62,574 nucleotides of DNA from Halomonas sp. PR-M31 (GCF_001039575.1 NZ_JIBT01000008.1:1-62574), one strand, 5' to 3'. Shown: positions 39,219 to 50,036, counted from the first letter of the stretch. Notes: a model not told the origin generated them from the letters alone. Numbers and translations: made by a program.

Positions 39219-40540
39219 GTTTTCCTCCTGGAGGTAGATGCTGGCTCCGGATCGACTTGCGAGTTTCGCGCATCATACCAGCCAAGCACGTCGGCGACGG
39301 TAAAGAAAGAACCACATACCAGCACCTCGTCAGTATCGGTAAGCATATCGATCAACCACTCGGCCCCGGCTCGAGGTGATCCAGCCTGATGCAGCACCGT
39401 TTGCTCATGGCGCTCAAGAAGAGCCGCAAGGGACTCGGCGTCACGGCCTCGTTCAACGTTGAGACTCACTGTCACCCAGCCATCCACCTGGGGAGCCAAT
39501 GCATCGATGACGGCACCAGCGTCCTTGTCCGCCAGCATGCCGAGTAGCGCTATACGACGACTGGGAGGCTCGCGCTCCGCTAGCCTCGCGCTCACGTATT
39601 CAGCTGCCTGCGGATTGTGGGCCACATCCAGGCACCAGTTTTCCAGCCACTGCATGCGTCCAGGCAACGACACCGCGCCAAGCCCGCGCCGACAGGCTTC
39701 AATATCGGGCGCGATACCCGCAAGCGCCAGTGCTTGCAAAGCGCTGGCGGCGTTATCCAACGGTAATCCTGGGTCCGGCAGTCTCTCGAAGCTCAACGGA
39801 TTGCCTTCGCCGTCACGCCCCTGCCAGCACCAGCCTGTACCGTCTTCTTGGCGATGGTGAGAAAAATCATTTCCCAACGCATGAATGCCGGCACCCAGCG
39901 ACAGCGCTGTTCGATAGACGCTAGCCGGCAGTTCCCGACTGCCCAGCACTGCCGGACGCGCGCACCGCATGATACCCGCCTTTTCGCGCCCGATACCTTC
40001 GATATCGGTGCCTAGAAAGGCCGCATGATCCTGAGCAATGGTGGTAATGATGGCCACGTTCGCATCGATAACGTTGACCGCATCGAGACGCCCGCCAAGG
40101 CCGATTTCCAGAATGGCTATTTGAGGACGGCGCTCGGCGATCGCCCAGAAGGCCGCCAGGGTGCCGACTTCGAAATAGGTCAAGCTGATGGGCTCGAAGG
40201 ATAGGCGAGCCGCCTCAACCTGCTCGAAGCCTTCGACCAGCAGTTCATCCGAGGCTTCAACCCCGTCCAATCGCAAACGCTCGTTGTAGCGCAGCAGATG
40301 AGGAGAGGTATAGGTGGCCGTGGACAAACCATGAGCGCGAGACAATGCTTCGAGCATGGCAACCGTCGAGCCTTTGCCGTTGGTACCCGCCACGCTGATG
40401 ACCCGCTCCACAAGAGGCATATCGGTCAGCCCCATCCGACGGGCAACTTCAGCCACCCTCTCAAGGCCAAGATCGATGCTGACCGGATGCTCATGCTCGA
40501 TACGCGCCAACCACTCGGTCAGCGTCAGACTAGCGCTCAT
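39215..40540 (-). CDS. folC: Bifunctional folylpolyglutamate/dihydrofolate synthase
   Basis: 441 residues. The P-loop is VAGTNGKGSTVAML (about 50), followed by TSPHLLRYNERL, the Mur-ligase-like ILEIGLGGRLDAVN and TTIAQDHAAFLG, and a C-terminal domain with DVAHNPQAAEYV. It adds glutamate to dihydropteroate and to tetrahydrofolate. Its ATG begins directly after the accD stop, and its end overlaps dedD by four bases. Confidence 0.96.
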   Translation of the reverse strand: MSASLTLTEWLARIEHEHPVSIDLGLERVAEVARRMGLTDMPLVERVISVAGTNGKGSTVAMLEALSRAHGLSTATYTSPHLLRYNERLRLDGVEASDELLVEGFEQVEAARLSFEPISLTYFEVGTLAAFWAIAERRPQIAILEIGLGGRLDAVNVIDANVAIITTIAQDHAAFLGTDIEGIGREKAGIMRCARPAVLGSRELPASVYRTALSLGAGIHALGNDFSHHRQEDGTGWCWQGRDGEGNPLSFERLPDPGLPLDNAASALQALALAGIAPDIEACRRGLGAVSLPGRMQWLENWCLDVAHNPQAAEYVSARLAEREPPSRRIALLGMLADKDAGAVIDALAPQVDGWVTVSLNVERGRDAESLAALLERHEQTVLHQAGSPRAGAEWLIDMLTDTDEVLVCGSFFTVADVLGWYDARNSQVDPEPASTSRRKT

Positions 40541-41491
40541 TCAGCGTTCAACGTCCTGGGGCGTTTCCTCTTCGAAAGGCAGCTCTTCCTGCAGATCATT
40601 CGATTCTTCGCTAGGCTCCACGGGGATACCGAGTACGGGCTGATGCGTCAGCTTGCGCAATATGCCGCCGACCCGTTCACGCATTTCCTGACGATGAACG
40701 ATCATGTCCACCGTGCCATGCTCGAGCAGGAACTCGCTGCGCTGAAAACCCTCCGGCAACTGCTCGCGCACGGTCTGCTCGATGACCCGCGGTCCGGCGA
40801 AACCGATCAAGGCATTGGGCTCGGCGATATTGAGATCGCCCAGCATGGCGAGAGAAGCGGACACGCCGCCGAACACCGGATCGGTGAGTACGGAAATATA
40901 GGGGATTCCTGCCTGCTTGAGTTTTTCCAGCGCGGCGGAGGTCTTGGCCATCTGCATCAAGGAAAAAAGGGCTTCCTGCATCCGCGCGCCACCGGAGGCG
41001 GCAAAACAGATGAAAGGAATGCCCTCATCCAGAGCGAGCCGCGCAGCACGCACGAACTTCTCGCCCACTACCGCGCCCATGGAGCCGCCCATGAAGGTGA
41101 ACTCGAAGGCGACGACCACTACCGGCAATCCCCCGAGCATGCCTCGCATGGCGACCAATGCATCATTTTCACCGGTTTCCTTCTGTGCCGCAGTGAGGCG
41201 GTCACGATACTTCTTGGAATCCCGAAACTTGAGGCGATCGGCGGGCTGCAAATCCGTTGCGATCTCCTCACGCCCTTCCTCGTCCAGAAACCAGTCCAGA
41301 CGCTTGCGGGCGGTCAATCGCAGATGATGGTCGCACTTGGGACAGACATCCTGATGTCGTTCCAGCTCGGGAAGATAGAGTACTGCGTCGCACTTGGGAC
41401 ACTTGCGCCATAAACCATCCGGCACGCTGGTACGCCGGTCGTTGCGCTGAATGCGGCCCATGGACGGCACGATCTTGTCTAGCCAACTCAT
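40541..41491 (-). CDS. accD: Acetyl-CoA carboxylase carboxyltransferase subunit beta
   Basis: 316 residues. An N-terminal four-Cys zinc ribbon (Cys31, 34, 50, 53) precedes the carboxyltransferase domain with [15 protein letters not shown] and [17 protein letters not shown], which form the oxyanion site for acetyl-CoA. It acts with AccA to make malonyl-CoA for fatty-acid synthesis. It is abutted to folC, and lies 92 bases downstream of trpA across a stem-loop. Confidence 0.97.
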   Translation of the reverse strand: MSWLDKIVPSMGRIQRNDRRTSVPDGLWRKCPKCDAVLYLPELERHQDVCPKCDHHLRLTARKRLDWFLDEEGREEIATDLQPADRLKFRDSKKYRDRLTAAQKETGENDALVAMRGMLGGLPVVVVAFEFTFMGGSMGAVVGEKFVRAARLALDEGIPFICFAASGGARMQEALFSLMQMAKTSAALEKLKQAGIPYISVLTDPVFGGVSASLAMLGDLNIAEPNALIGFAGPRVIEQTVREQLPEGFQRSEFLLEHGTVDMIVHRQEMRERVGGILRKLTHQPVLGIPVEPSEESNDLQEELPFEEETPQDVER

Positions 41492-41526
41492 GGTAAAAAG
41501 ATTTCCGTTCTGCTGCTGTTGTGAAT

Positions 41527-41560
41527 ATCCGAAAGCAATGATCCGACACGCCTTTCGGAT
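41527..41560 (-). other. Stem-loop with alternative pairings between trpA and accD
   Basis: ATCCGAAAG (41527-41535) can pair with CTTTCGGAT (41552-41560). An internal ATCCGA (41541-41546) can compete for the same TCGGAT (41555-41560). No T-run follows on the minus strand. It may affect accD translation or RNA processing; function not known. Confidence 0.4.
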
Positions 41561-41583
41561 TTGAAATTGAAAGCGGTAAACTT

Positions 41584-42414
41584 TTACTCGGCGTCAGGCG
41601 CGTCCAACCCATGACGCATTTCACTCATCAACGCCTTTAGCCCCTCACGAGCCTGCTCAGGATGCTCGCAGTTATCAGCGATTCGCGACACCAAGGCACT
41701 GCCGACGATGACGCCATTAGCCACTTGACCTACCGCGGCGGCGGTGGCGCCATCACGAATGCCGAAACCAACGCACAAGGGGATCGAAGTCAATTGACGC
41801 AAAGAGTCGAGCTGACGCTCTATACTGGCGACATCCAGATTGGCGGCGCCGGTCACACCCTTGAGCGACACATAGTAGAGATAGCCTTCCCCATGAGCAC
41901 AGATGATTGCGGCCCGCTCTTTCGAGGTGGTCGGTGCCACCAGGAAGATCGAGTGCAGATGATGTTCTTTGAACAGCGGCGCTATCTCATCGGCTTCTTC
42001 CGGTGGCATATCCACCACCAATACGCCATCAACCCCGGAAGCGGCGGCCTGCTCGGCAAACGCCTGCAGCCCCATGCGCTCCATGGGATTCAGATAGCCC
42101 ATCAATACCACCGGTGTTTCGTTATCTTGCTGGCGGAACTCCTTCACCATGGCAAGAATGTGGGTCAGGCGAACGTCGTGCTTTAGCGCTCGCTCACAGG
42201 CCTTCTGAATGACCGGCCCGTCCGCCATGGGGTCGGAAAACGGCATGCCGAGTTCGACTACATCAGCGCCGGCCTCGACCAGCGCATGCATGAACCCGAC
42301 AGTGTACTCAGGACTCGGGTCCCCGGCGGTGATATAGGGAATCAAAGCGGTACGTCGTTGATCCTTCAGGGTGTTGAAACGTTGATCGATGCGATTCATT
42401 CCTGCGCCTTTCAT
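41584..42414 (-). CDS. trpA: Tryptophan synthase alpha subunit
   Basis: About 276 residues from an ATG at 42414 with GAGGGG five bases upstream; an ATG at 42399 is also possible. Motifs: [16 protein letters not shown], catalytic Glu in [18 protein letters not shown] with the second catalytic Asp following, [14 protein letters not shown], and [10 protein letters not shown] at the phosphate site. It cleaves indoleglycerol phosphate to indole and G3P. Nine bases separate it from trpB. Confidence 0.96.
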   Translation of the reverse strand: MKGAGMNRIDQRFNTLKDQRRTALIPYITAGDPSPEYTVGFMHALVEAGADVVELGMPFSDPMADGPVIQKACERALKHDVRLTHILAMVKEFRQQDNETPVVLMGYLNPMERMGLQAFAEQAAASGVDGVLVVDMPPEEADEIAPLFKEHHLHSIFLVAPTTSKERAAIICAHGEGYLYYVSLKGVTGAANLDVASIERQLDSLRQLTSIPLCVGFGIRDGATAAAVGQVANGVIVGSALVSRIADNCEHPEQAREGLKALMSEMRHGLDAPDAE

Positions 42415-42423
42415 TTTCACCCC

Positions 42424-43638
42424 TCAAAAGTCCATGCCGTCAATTTTGGCCACCGTCAGGATATCCTTGTCGCCCCGCCCGGAAAGATTGACGATAATGT
42501 GCTGGTCGGGGCGCATGGTGGGCGCGAGAACCTTGGCATGGGCCAGGGCATGGGCTGGCTCCAGGGCCGGCATGATGCCCTCGACATGGGTAAGTTCACG
42601 GAAGGCTTCAAGCACCTCTTTGTCGTTGGCTGCCACATACTCGACGCGACCGACATCCTTCCACAAAGCGTGCTCCGGTCCTACCCCGGGATAATCGAGA
42701 CCTGCGGAAATCGAGTGGGTGCTGGATACCTGACCGCCTTCATCGGACATCAGATAGGTTCGATTGCCGTGGAGCACGCCCTGGGGTGCATTGGCGCTCA
42801 GCGGAGCGGCATGGCGGCCGGTTTCGATACCGTCACCGCCTGCCTCGACCCCGATCATGTGCACGTCCTCATCCTCGACGAAGGGATAGAACAGCCCCAG
42901 CGCATTAGAGCCGCCTCCGACGCAGGCAATCAGGGTATCCGGCAGGCGGCCAATCTGCTTGAGCGACTGCTCCCGGGCTTCGCGACCTACCACCGCGTTG
43001 AAATCCCGCACCAGCAATGGATAGGGATGCGGCCCCGCCACGGTGCCGATGATATAGAAGGTGTCGTCGACGTTGGTGACCCAGTCCCGCAGCGCTTCGT
43101 TCATGGCGTCCTTCAAAGTGCGGGTACCGGACTCCACGGAAATCACATTGGCACCCAGCAGACGCATGCGATAGACGTTGAGCTTCTGGCGCTTGATGTC
43201 CTCGGCCCCCATGTAGACCTCGCACTTGAGCCCCAGCCGCGCCGCCACCGTGGCGGTGGCTACACCGTGCTGACCAGCGCCGGTTTCGGCAATGACCCGC
43301 GGCTTACCGCTTCTCTTGGCCAGAAGCGCCTGGCCAATGGTGTTGTTCACCTTGTGGGCGCCGGTATGGTTGAGATCCTCGCGCTTGAGCCAGATCTGTG
43401 CACCGCCAAGCTGGCGCGACCATCGTTCGGCGTGATAAAGCGGCGATGGACGGCCAACATAATGCGCCAGATCACGATCGAATTCCGCCTGGAAGTCCGG
43501 ATCATTGCGAAGACTCATGTAGGTCTTCTCCAGATCCTCCAGTGCGAAGCTCAGGGTCTCCGAAACGAACCGGCCACCATAGGGACCAAAGTGGCCGCGG
43601 GCATCGGGCAGACGGGTCAGGTCACTGAACTTGGACAC
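42424..43638 (-). CDS. trpB: Tryptophan synthase beta subunit
   Basis: 404 residues from a GTG at 43638, with GAGG eight bases upstream; a GTG at 43647 is also in frame. [15 protein letters not shown] opens the protein, the PLP lysine K96 is in [10 protein letters not shown], the PLP-phosphate loop is GGGSNALG, and [12 protein letters not shown] lies later. It condenses indole with serine, receiving indole by tunnel from TrpA. trpB-trpA sits inside the trpF-accD interval, an arrangement not seen in P. aeruginosa as I recall it. Confidence 0.96.
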   Translation of the reverse strand: MSKFSDLTRLPDARGHFGPYGGRFVSETLSFALEDLEKTYMSLRNDPDFQAEFDRDLAHYVGRPSPLYHAERWSRQLGGAQIWLKREDLNHTGAHKVNNTIGQALLAKRSGKPRVIAETGAGQHGVATATVAARLGLKCEVYMGAEDIKRQKLNVYRMRLLGANVISVESGTRTLKDAMNEALRDWVTNVDDTFYIIGTVAGPHPYPLLVRDFNAVVGREAREQSLKQIGRLPDTLIACVGGGSNALGLFYPFVEDEDVHMIGVEAGGDGIETGRHAAPLSANAPQGVLHGNRTYLMSDEGGQVSSTHSISAGLDYPGVGPEHALWKDVGRVEYVAANDKEVLEAFRELTHVEGIMPALEPAHALAHAKVLAPTMRPDQHIIVNLSGRGDKDILTVAKIDGMDF

Positions 43639-43679
43639 GAAAGACACCTCTTAGGGTCGCTTTTTAGAGCCGCTTGGGC

Positions 43680-44318
43680 TCAAGAGTGTTGAGCGAGAGA
43701 TACTTGATCAAAAAATGCATGGATACGTGCAAGATCCTTTATGCCGGGAGAGCGCTCGACGCCTCCTGAAACATCCACCGCATAGGGGCGGACTGCACGA
43801 ATGGCCTCATCGACATTGGTCGCGGTGAGACCACCCGCGAGAATAACAGGTTTTTCCAGACTTGCGGGGATTCGCGACCAATCGAAGGTGTCTCCGGTAC
43901 CCCCGGGCACGCCGGGTCTATAGGCATCGAGCAACAGCCCGCGCGCCTTATCATAGGCTTTTGCCGCTGCCTCTACATCGAGTCCTTCACGCATGCGCAG
44001 TGCCTTGATCCAGGGACGCATCGTTTGGCCACAGAAATCCGGGGATTCATTGCCATGATACTGCACTAGATCCAGATAGGGTTCGCAGCGACGAATGAAG
44101 TCCATCGGCTGATCGACAAATAGTCCTACCCGGGTGACAAACGCGGGCACCCGTGAGGCAAGTTGCGCCAAGCGCTGCACATCGATTGCCCGCTTGCTGC
44201 CCGGCCACAGCACAAAACCCAGCGCATCCGCACCCGCCGCTACAGCCGCATCGACGTCTTGTTCCTGGGTCAAGCCGCAGATCTTGACTCGGGTACGGCC
44301 TGTCGTGAACCGGCTCAT
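43680..44318 (-). CDS. trpF: Phosphoribosylanthranilate isomerase
   Basis: 212 residues. KICGLTQEQDV (catalytic Cys in CGL), ADALGFVLWPGSKR, VQYHGNE and the catalytic Asp in LDAYRPGVPGGTGDTFDW, with ILAGGLTATNVDEA at the phosphate site. It performs the Amadori isomerisation in tryptophan synthesis. Its ATG overlaps the truA stop by four bases (ATGA). Confidence 0.96.
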   Translation of the reverse strand: MSRFTTGRTRVKICGLTQEQDVDAAVAAGADALGFVLWPGSKRAIDVQRLAQLASRVPAFVTRVGLFVDQPMDFIRRCEPYLDLVQYHGNESPDFCGQTMRPWIKALRMREGLDVEAAAKAYDKARGLLLDAYRPGVPGGTGDTFDWSRIPASLEKPVILAGGLTATNVDEAIRAVRPYAVDVSGGVERSPGIKDLARIHAFFDQVSLAQHS

Positions 44319-45247
44319 GTTCCTGTACCTTCAATGGGCGGAATTTCAGCTTCGGGCAGTCGACTACGATGACGTACCCTAGGGCTATCGGGTATTGCCC
44401 GCTCCCCGGTCCACTCCCCCAGAAATGCCAACAGGTTCGGCCCCAGCGGCTCTTGAGGCAATGCAAAGCGCTCGGCATAGACCGAGTCGACGAAATGCAG
44501 GCCACAACCCGGAGCCGTGACGTTGGCCTTGGCCCTATCCCGCAGCGTCAGCAGATAGGCCAGGTAATCCACATCCTGTTCTCCCCTGCCTACCGCCACC
44601 AGAGCGCCGGCAATATTGCGAATCATGTGATGTAAAAATGCGTTTGCCTGAACGTCGATCACCACCAGCGGCCCATAGCGATTGACTTCGATGAAGTGCA
44701 GATGGCGCCAGGAAGATTTGGATTGACAGCCTGCGGCGCGAAAACTCGAAAAATCGTGTTCTCCCACCAAGGCTTGCGCGGCTTGATGCATGAGCGCGGC
44801 GTCCAGAGGCTCACGACACCAGGTAGCATTGGCGCGTTCCAGTACCGGACGACTGGGCTGGTTGAGAATCACATAGCGATAACGTCGCGCCAGCGCCAGA
44901 AAGCGCGCATGGAAATCGCTTGCAACGGGCACGGCCCAGCGCACGGCGACATCCCGGGGTAGATTGACATTGGCGCCGTAGACCCAGGCTTTTTGACTAC
45001 GCGGCACTGGAGCGTCGAAATGTACGATCTGGCGAGTTGCATGCACGCCGCTGTCGGTGCGACCACTGCACAACACCTTGACCGGCGCTGCAGCTACCTT
45101 GCTCAGCGCATCTTCCAGCGCCGCCTGTACCGACGGCGCCTGCTTGAGACGCTGCCAACCGCAGTAGTGGCTGCCGTCGTACTCCACCCCAAGGGCCAAA
45201 CGCCCCGTCAAGGGGCGGGTATCGTCCAGGTACTCGAATAGGGCCAT
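44315..45247 (-). CDS. truA: tRNA pseudouridine(38-40) synthase
   Basis: 310 residues. The catalytic Asp65 lies in CSGRTDSGVHA, with VEYDGSHYCGWQ near the N-terminus, a basic RARFLALARRYRY-type segment (about 118) and HHMIRNIAGALVAVGRG. It modifies uridines 38-40 in the anticodon stem-loop. The C-terminus has about 40 extra residues beyond E. coli TruA. ATG 45247 with GAG five bases upstream; coupled to trpF. Confidence 0.95.
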   Translation of the reverse strand: MALFEYLDDTRPLTGRLALGVEYDGSHYCGWQRLKQAPSVQAALEDALSKVAAAPVKVLCSGRTDSGVHATRQIVHFDAPVPRSQKAWVYGANVNLPRDVAVRWAVPVASDFHARFLALARRYRYVILNQPSRPVLERANATWCREPLDAALMHQAAQALVGEHDFSSFRAAGCQSKSSWRHLHFIEVNRYGPLVVIDVQANAFLHHMIRNIAGALVAVGRGEQDVDYLAYLLTLRDRAKANVTAPGCGLHFVDSVYAERFALPQEPLGPNLLAFLGEWTGERAIPDSPRVRHRSRLPEAEIPPIEGTGT

Positions 45248-45331
45248 CGATGCTCAATATTCATGCTGAAAAGAAACGCCTATTTTATACGCAAGCCGGT
45301 TCGATGTCTTTTTTCCGTTTTATGACATGAC

Positions 45332-45364
45332 AAAAACGACGCCCCTCGGTGAGGGGCGTCGTTT
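45332..45364 (-). terminator. Rho-independent terminator of fimV
   Basis: A near-perfect stem of 14 pairs (45334-45347 with 45351-45364), three-base loop, followed on the minus strand by TTTTTG. It lies 36 bases past the fimV stop. Confidence 0.9.
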
Positions 45365-45399
45365 CTATCAAGACAGCGTTTATCTCGCGTCAGAACGCG

Positions 45400-47583
45400 T
45401 CAATGGCGAAAGGCGTCCGGGGCTGGATACTGATCGCTCTTGCGTCCTGGCTCGAAGGTTATTTCCTGAATGTCCCAGTTTTCGTCGCTATCGGACTGCT
45501 GATCGAGCGGCGATGCACCCTGCCTGTCGCGCTTAGCCAATTCCAGATTGCTGGGGTAAACGATCTCCGAGGAGCGCTCACCGGGACGCTGCGTATCCGC
45601 TACTTGAAGGTTTGGCGGCTGATAGTCGATAACATGCTCATCGAACGGGTATTGCGTCGCTTTTTCCTCATTCTTCATTACGGGCGGCTCAGAAACCGGT
45701 TCCAGAATATCGCTGTCGTCCGTTTCGAAGGACGATTCCATTTCAAAAGACGGTGTTTCTTGTGTCGCCTGTTCGAAAACCGCATCTTCGTACTGTGCAT
45801 CAAGGCTTGCCAACAACCGCTGAACTTCCTGATGATAGGCTGGCTGAGCGTGATTTTGCAGGAAATCCGCCTCGCGCTCAGCGGCTTCACGCTCATCGAG
45901 AGCGATATATACCGACAGCAGCTTGAGCCTGAGATCATGACGCTCGGGGGCATTCTCAAGCTCCTGCTCCAGCAGTTCACGGGCAGCAGCATGACGGCCA
46001 TAGGCAATAAACACATCCGCATCGTTGAGGGTCTGTGCCTGGGCCGGTGAATCCTGAAACTCATCGGCAACACTCATGGGTACCGCCCGGGCTGTCATCT
46101 CGTCCTGCATCTCGTCTTGCATCCAGGATAAGTCGCTCTCTTGCGCGACCGAGGGCGGCTGCACCTGTTCGACTTCCTCGTGCTTCTCGACACGGGAACG
46201 CTGGCGACGACGCAGCAAGGCCAAGGGCAGTAGCAATGCAATGGCAGCAACGCCACCGACGGTAATCATGTTGCCCTTCATTTGCTGAACCAGACCCGAC
46301 AGGCCAATGCCGCTGCTTTCCAATGGCTCCGGCTGCAAGGAGGCAACGAGCCGGTCGTGCAGGCCTTCCACACTCTTACGCAGACTGGCCATCATGCCAC
46401 CCAGCTGATCGCTTTGTTCACGGACCTGGGCCAGGGTGTCGTTGGTCATTTTCAAATTCGATTCCAGCGCGCTCAGGCGCTCATCCTGGCGAGCGGTGAC
46501 GCTCTCTAGTTCCTCTGCGCTTACCAGGTTGGCCTGCAATTCAGATGCATTCGTAGCACTTTGCACCGTATTGGAAATGCCAGGCTGAGGAAGCACTGCG
46601 GAAGAGACGCTGCTTTCCGGCAAGATGTCAAGAGTTTCAGTAACGGCTGCCGCTTTCGCAGCTTCAGCTTTCTCGATGCCGCCATATAAAGCAATCGCCG
46701 CCTCGGCATCAACCATGACCGTCTCGGCCGAACTGACGGAGGCTGTCTCATCAAAAGAAGAGCTTGCCACTGTATCTGGCTGTGCGGAACTCCAGGCCCG
46801 GTTCTGTTCAAGTACCTGTTGGCGAGCCTGACGCGAATCGATCGAAGTCATCGCAGCGCGTGAAGGAATGGCAAGCACCGTGCCGGCCTGTAGGGTATTG
46901 ATATTGTCTGCTTCAAAGGCTCTTGGGTTGCTGCGGAACAAGGCTAGCATCGCCTGTTCAGTGCTGACCTCGAATTGACGACGAATGCCATCCGCAAGAC
47001 TCCACAGCGTATTACCCCGTTCTACAACGAGCTGGTGTGGCAAGGCACCGGCGGTCTTTCTGGCTGCGTCTACCGACACTGCCGGCTTGCTGGTGGGCAG
47101 AAGCGGTTGATCCGCAACGGATTCGCGCTGAGTGTTTCTTTCTGCGGATTTCGAGGTTTGCGCCGCGGTAAGCAGCGATGGCGGGAGCCTGTACGCTGGC
47201 GGATCGAGCAACACGTTGATCTGGCGACGCTGCTCGCCACCCGGCCATTCCAGGGTCAGTAGCAGTTCAAGATAGGGTTCGCTGACGGCTTGATCGGTAC
47301 TCAGCAATAGCACGGGATCGCCACCCTCGCGGTTTATCGCTAGATGCAGATCATCGATTAGGTCGGCCCGAGGTAGCCCCGCCTCCTGAAATTCTGCTTT
47401 GTTCGCCAGATGCACGCGAAGCCGACTTGAGTCGATTCCCTGCAAATCGATCAGCGGGATACGCGCACGTAAGGGCTCATCGAGACGGGACTGAACCTGC
47501 ATCTCGTCTAGATCCAATGCTTGCAGTCCGGGACTGGCAACCGCAAGAGTAGTCGCGACGATCAGTGGAAGTGTACGTTTCAT
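45400..47583 (-). CDS. fimV: FimV-family pole-organising protein
   Basis: 727 residues, shorter than P. aeruginosa FimV. It has a signal peptide cleaved after about residue 22; the FimV N-terminal periplasmic domain (to about 135); a LysM-like domain (about 190-245: VERGNTLWSLADGIR and TLQAGTVLAIP); a Glu/Gln-rich coiled coil (about 355-420); a TM helix (about 440-455, followed by LRRRQRSR); and an acidic cytoplasmic tail with a TPR-like segment DVFIAYGRHAAARELLEQEL. The conserved C-terminal FimV cap is not clearly seen. FimV organises polar complexes and type IV pili. It lies between asd and truA as in Pseudomonas. Confidence 0.88.
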   Translation of the reverse strand: MKRTLPLIVATTLAVASPGLQALDLDEMQVQSRLDEPLRARIPLIDLQGIDSSRLRVHLANKAEFQEAGLPRADLIDDLHLAINREGGDPVLLLSTDQAVSEPYLELLLTLEWPGGEQRRQINVLLDPPAYRLPPSLLTAAQTSKSAERNTQRESVADQPLLPTSKPAVSVDAARKTAGALPHQLVVERGNTLWSLADGIRRQFEVSTEQAMLALFRSNPRAFEADNINTLQAGTVLAIPSRAAMTSIDSRQARQQVLEQNRAWSSAQPDTVASSSFDETASVSSAETVMVDAEAAIALYGGIEKAEAAKAAAVTETLDILPESSVSSAVLPQPGISNTVQSATNASELQANLVSAEELESVTARQDERLSALESNLKMTNDTLAQVREQSDQLGGMMASLRKSVEGLHDRLVASLQPEPLESSGIGLSGLVQQMKGNMITVGGVAAIALLLPLALLRRRQRSRVEKHEEVEQVQPPSVAQESDLSWMQDEMQDEMTARAVPMSVADEFQDSPAQAQTLNDADVFIAYGRHAAARELLEQELENAPERHDLRLKLLSVYIALDEREAAEREADFLQNHAQPAYHQEVQRLLASLDAQYEDAVFEQATQETPSFEMESSFETDDSDILEPVSEPPVMKNEEKATQYPFDEHVIDYQPPNLQVADTQRPGERSSEIVYPSNLELAKRDRQGASPLDQQSDSDENWDIQEITFEPGRKSDQYPAPDAFRH

Positions 47584-47709
47584 GGTTATCCCCTAGCGCA
47601 TTTTACTGTCCCGATCTGCTGTCGATGGGTTCATGGCAGATAACGGTATGATGTTGTTTGAATACTTATATCGTCCTTGCCGTCAGCACATTCACTGCTC
47701 TTTAACGCA

Positions 47710-47735
47710 ACGACGCCTCCCGGAGGAGGCGTCGT
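47710..47735 (-). terminator. Probable terminator of asd
   Basis: An 11-base perfect stem (47710-47720 with 47725-47735), four-base loop. Only a weak T-stretch (GCGTTAAAG) follows on the minus strand, so it may be partial and allow read-through to fimV. Confidence 0.6.
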
Positions 47736-47760
47736 GAATACTGGAAACCGGCCTGCGTGG

Positions 47761-48873
47761 TTACTGCTCGCGCAGGATTCCAAGCATACGCTTGAGCGGT
47801 TCCGCAGCACCCCAGAGCAATTGGTCACCCACGCTGAAGGCGGTCAAATATTCACCTCCCATGGCCAGCTTGCGCAGGCGCCCTACCGGAACGCTCATGG
47901 TGCCGGTGACGGCAGCAGGCGTCAGACCTTTGAGCGTTGCATCCTTTTCGTTGGGGATGACTTTGACCCAGTCGTTGTGCCTAGCCAGACGATCCTCTAT
48001 CTCATCTATCGGCACATCTTTCTTCAACTTGATAGTAAAGGCCTGGCTGTGGGAGCGCATGGCCCCGATGCGTACGCACAGGCCGTCGATGGGAATCGGA
48101 TTGGCTTCGTGACCGAGGATCTTGTTGGTCTCGACCCCGCCCTTCCACTCTTCCTTGCTCTGGCCGTTGTCCATGGCCTTGTCGATCCAAGGCAGCAGAC
48201 CACCGGCCAGGGGTGCGCCGAAGTTTTCCACGGGGAAGTCGCCGCCGCGCATCGACTCGGACACCTTGCGATCGATGTCGAGGATTGCGCTGGCAGGATC
48301 CTCAAGCTCCCCCTGTACTGCGTCCCGCAGCGAGCCCATCTGATTGAGCAATTCGCGCATGTGCTTGGCGCCGGAGCCGGAAGCGGCCTGATAGGTCATG
48401 GAGGTCATCCATTCGATGAGATCCGCCTCGAACAGACCACCAAGCCCCATCAACATCAGGCTGACAGTGCAGTTGCCGCCGGCAAAGGTCTTGGTGCCCT
48501 TGGCTAGCTGGGCATCGATCACATGACGATTGACCGGGTCCAGCACGATGGTGGCCTCGTCGCTCATGCGTAATGTGCTCGCCGCGTCCAGCCAGTAGCC
48601 CTTCCAGCCGGACTCGCGTAGCGGCTTATAGACCTCGCCGGTATAGTCCCCGCCCTGGCAGGTCACGATCACGTCGAGCGCCTTGAGCGCCTCTTGATCA
48701 AAAGCGTCCTTGAGGGGCGGCACGTCCACGCCGATATCCGGCCCGGCCTGCCCCACCTGGGAGGTGGTAAAGAAGACCGGCTCGATACCGGCGAAGTCAT
48801 TGTCGTCGCGCATGCGGTGCATGAGCACGGAGCCGACCATGCCCCGCCAACCAACGAATCCGACTTTCAACAT
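47761..48873 (-). CDS. asd: Aspartate-semialdehyde dehydrogenase
   Basis: 370 residues. The NADP motif [13 protein letters not shown] is at the N-terminus. The nucleophile Cys135 is in [15 protein letters not shown] and the substrate His is in [12 protein letters not shown]. The length and the VGWRGMVGS motif mark the Gram-negative type. It reduces aspartyl phosphate to the semialdehyde, feeding lysine, threonine, methionine and diaminopimelate. It lies 29 bases downstream of leuB. Confidence 0.97.
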   Translation of the reverse strand: MLKVGFVGWRGMVGSVLMHRMRDDNDFAGIEPVFFTTSQVGQAGPDIGVDVPPLKDAFDQEALKALDVIVTCQGGDYTGEVYKPLRESGWKGYWLDAASTLRMSDEATIVLDPVNRHVIDAQLAKGTKTFAGGNCTVSLMLMGLGGLFEADLIEWMTSMTYQAASGSGAKHMRELLNQMGSLRDAVQGELEDPASAILDIDRKVSESMRGGDFPVENFGAPLAGGLLPWIDKAMDNGQSKEEWKGGVETNKILGHEANPIPIDGLCVRIGAMRSHSQAFTIKLKKDVPIDEIEDRLARHNDWVKVIPNEKDATLKGLTPAAVTGTMSVPVGRLRKLAMGGEYLTAFSVGDQLLWGAAEPLKRMLGILREQ

Positions 48874-48902
48874 GATAATTCTCCTGATGTCTTAAGAGCG
48901 GC

Positions 48903-49982
48903 TTAAGCGTGATTAAAGGCGGCGAGTACGGCGTCGCCCATTTCGGCGGTGGATACCTTCCGAGTACCCGGGTACGCGATATCCGCGGTACGCAGGTTGT
49001 CGTCCAGTACGCGCCCCACCGCTTTTTCGATGCGCTCGGCCAGCGCCGGCTCGTCCAGGGAGTAGCGCAGCATCATGGCTACGGACAGGATGGTCGCAAG
49101 CGGATTGGCCACGCCTTGACCTGCAATATCCGGCGCGCTGCCGTGGCAGGGCTCGTACATACCCTGGTTGTGTTCGTTGAGAGAAGCAGATGGCAGCATG
49201 CCGATGGACCCGGTGAGCATGGCCGCCGCATCCGAGAGAATGTCGCCGAACATGTTGCCAGTGACCATGACATCGAACTGCTTGGGCGCCCGTACCAGCT
49301 GCATGGCTGCGTTATCGACGTACATGTGGCTGAGTTCCACGTCTGGGTACTCCGGCGCCAGCCTGTTCATGACTTCCCGCCACAGCATGGTGACTTCGAG
49401 CACGTTAGCCTTGTCCACGCTGCACAGCTTGCGATCGCGTTTGCGCGCCATCTCGAAGGCAGCACGCCCGATGCGCTCGATCTCACTCTCGGAATAGACG
49501 TAGGTATTGAAGCCCACCCGCTGGCCGTCCCGCTCCTCGATACCCCGAGGCTGACCAAAATAGATACCCCCGGTGAGCTCCCGCAGAATCATGATATCGA
49601 GCCCTGCCACTACCTCTGGCTTCAAGCTCGAAGCTTCCGCTAGCTGCGGATACAGCAGCGCCGGACGCAGGTTGGCGAATAGGCCAAGGTGCTTGCGCAG
49701 TCCCAGCAGCCCCTTCTCCGGACGCTTTTGAATATCCTCGAGGCTGTCCCACTTGGGACCGCCCACGGCGCCGAGCAAAATAGCGTCCGCCGCCTGGGCT
49801 TTTTCAAGCGTCGTTTTGGGTAGTGGATCGCCCTCGGCATCAAAGCCTGCACCGCCCACCAAGGCGTCTTCCAGCTCGATATCAAGACCTTCCTGCTGAC
49901 AGGCTTTCAATATCTTGACCGCCTCAGCGGTGATTTCCGGACCGATGCCATCTCCGGCTAGAATGAGAATCTTGCGACTCAT
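48903..49982 (-). CDS. leuB: 3-isopropylmalate dehydrogenase
   Basis: 359 residues. [10 protein letters not shown] at the N-terminus, [14 protein letters not shown], substrate-binding Tyr/Lys in [10 protein letters not shown], metal-binding Asp residues in [17 protein letters not shown], and the NAD-site segment [14 protein letters not shown]. It oxidatively decarboxylates 3-isopropylmalate, the third leucine step. It follows leuD by 54 bases. Confidence 0.97.
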   Translation of the reverse strand: MSRKILILAGDGIGPEITAEAVKILKACQQEGLDIELEDALVGGAGFDAEGDPLPKTTLEKAQAADAILLGAVGGPKWDSLEDIQKRPEKGLLGLRKHLGLFANLRPALLYPQLAEASSLKPEVVAGLDIMILRELTGGIYFGQPRGIEERDGQRVGFNTYVYSESEIERIGRAAFEMARKRDRKLCSVDKANVLEVTMLWREVMNRLAPEYPDVELSHMYVDNAAMQLVRAPKQFDVMVTGNMFGDILSDAAAMLTGSIGMLPSASLNEHNQGMYEPCHGSAPDIAGQGVANPLATILSVAMMLRYSLDEPALAERIEKAVGRVLDDNLRTADIAYPGTRKVSTAEMGDAVLAAFNHA

Positions 49983-50036
49983 GGTATCTCTCTATAACGC
50001 TGTAATTTGATGCCAAATAAACGGGTGCAGCAGGTT

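Noticed and set aside
40298-41413. Open plus-strand frame opposite folC and accD
   Set aside because: Both minus-strand genes are complete and coupled; the antisense product is low in recognisable content.
42286-43692. Long open frame on the plus strand opposite trpB and part of trpA
   Set aside because: It is the complement of clearly recognised trpB/trpA and has no family motifs; GC-rich codon bias opens this frame.
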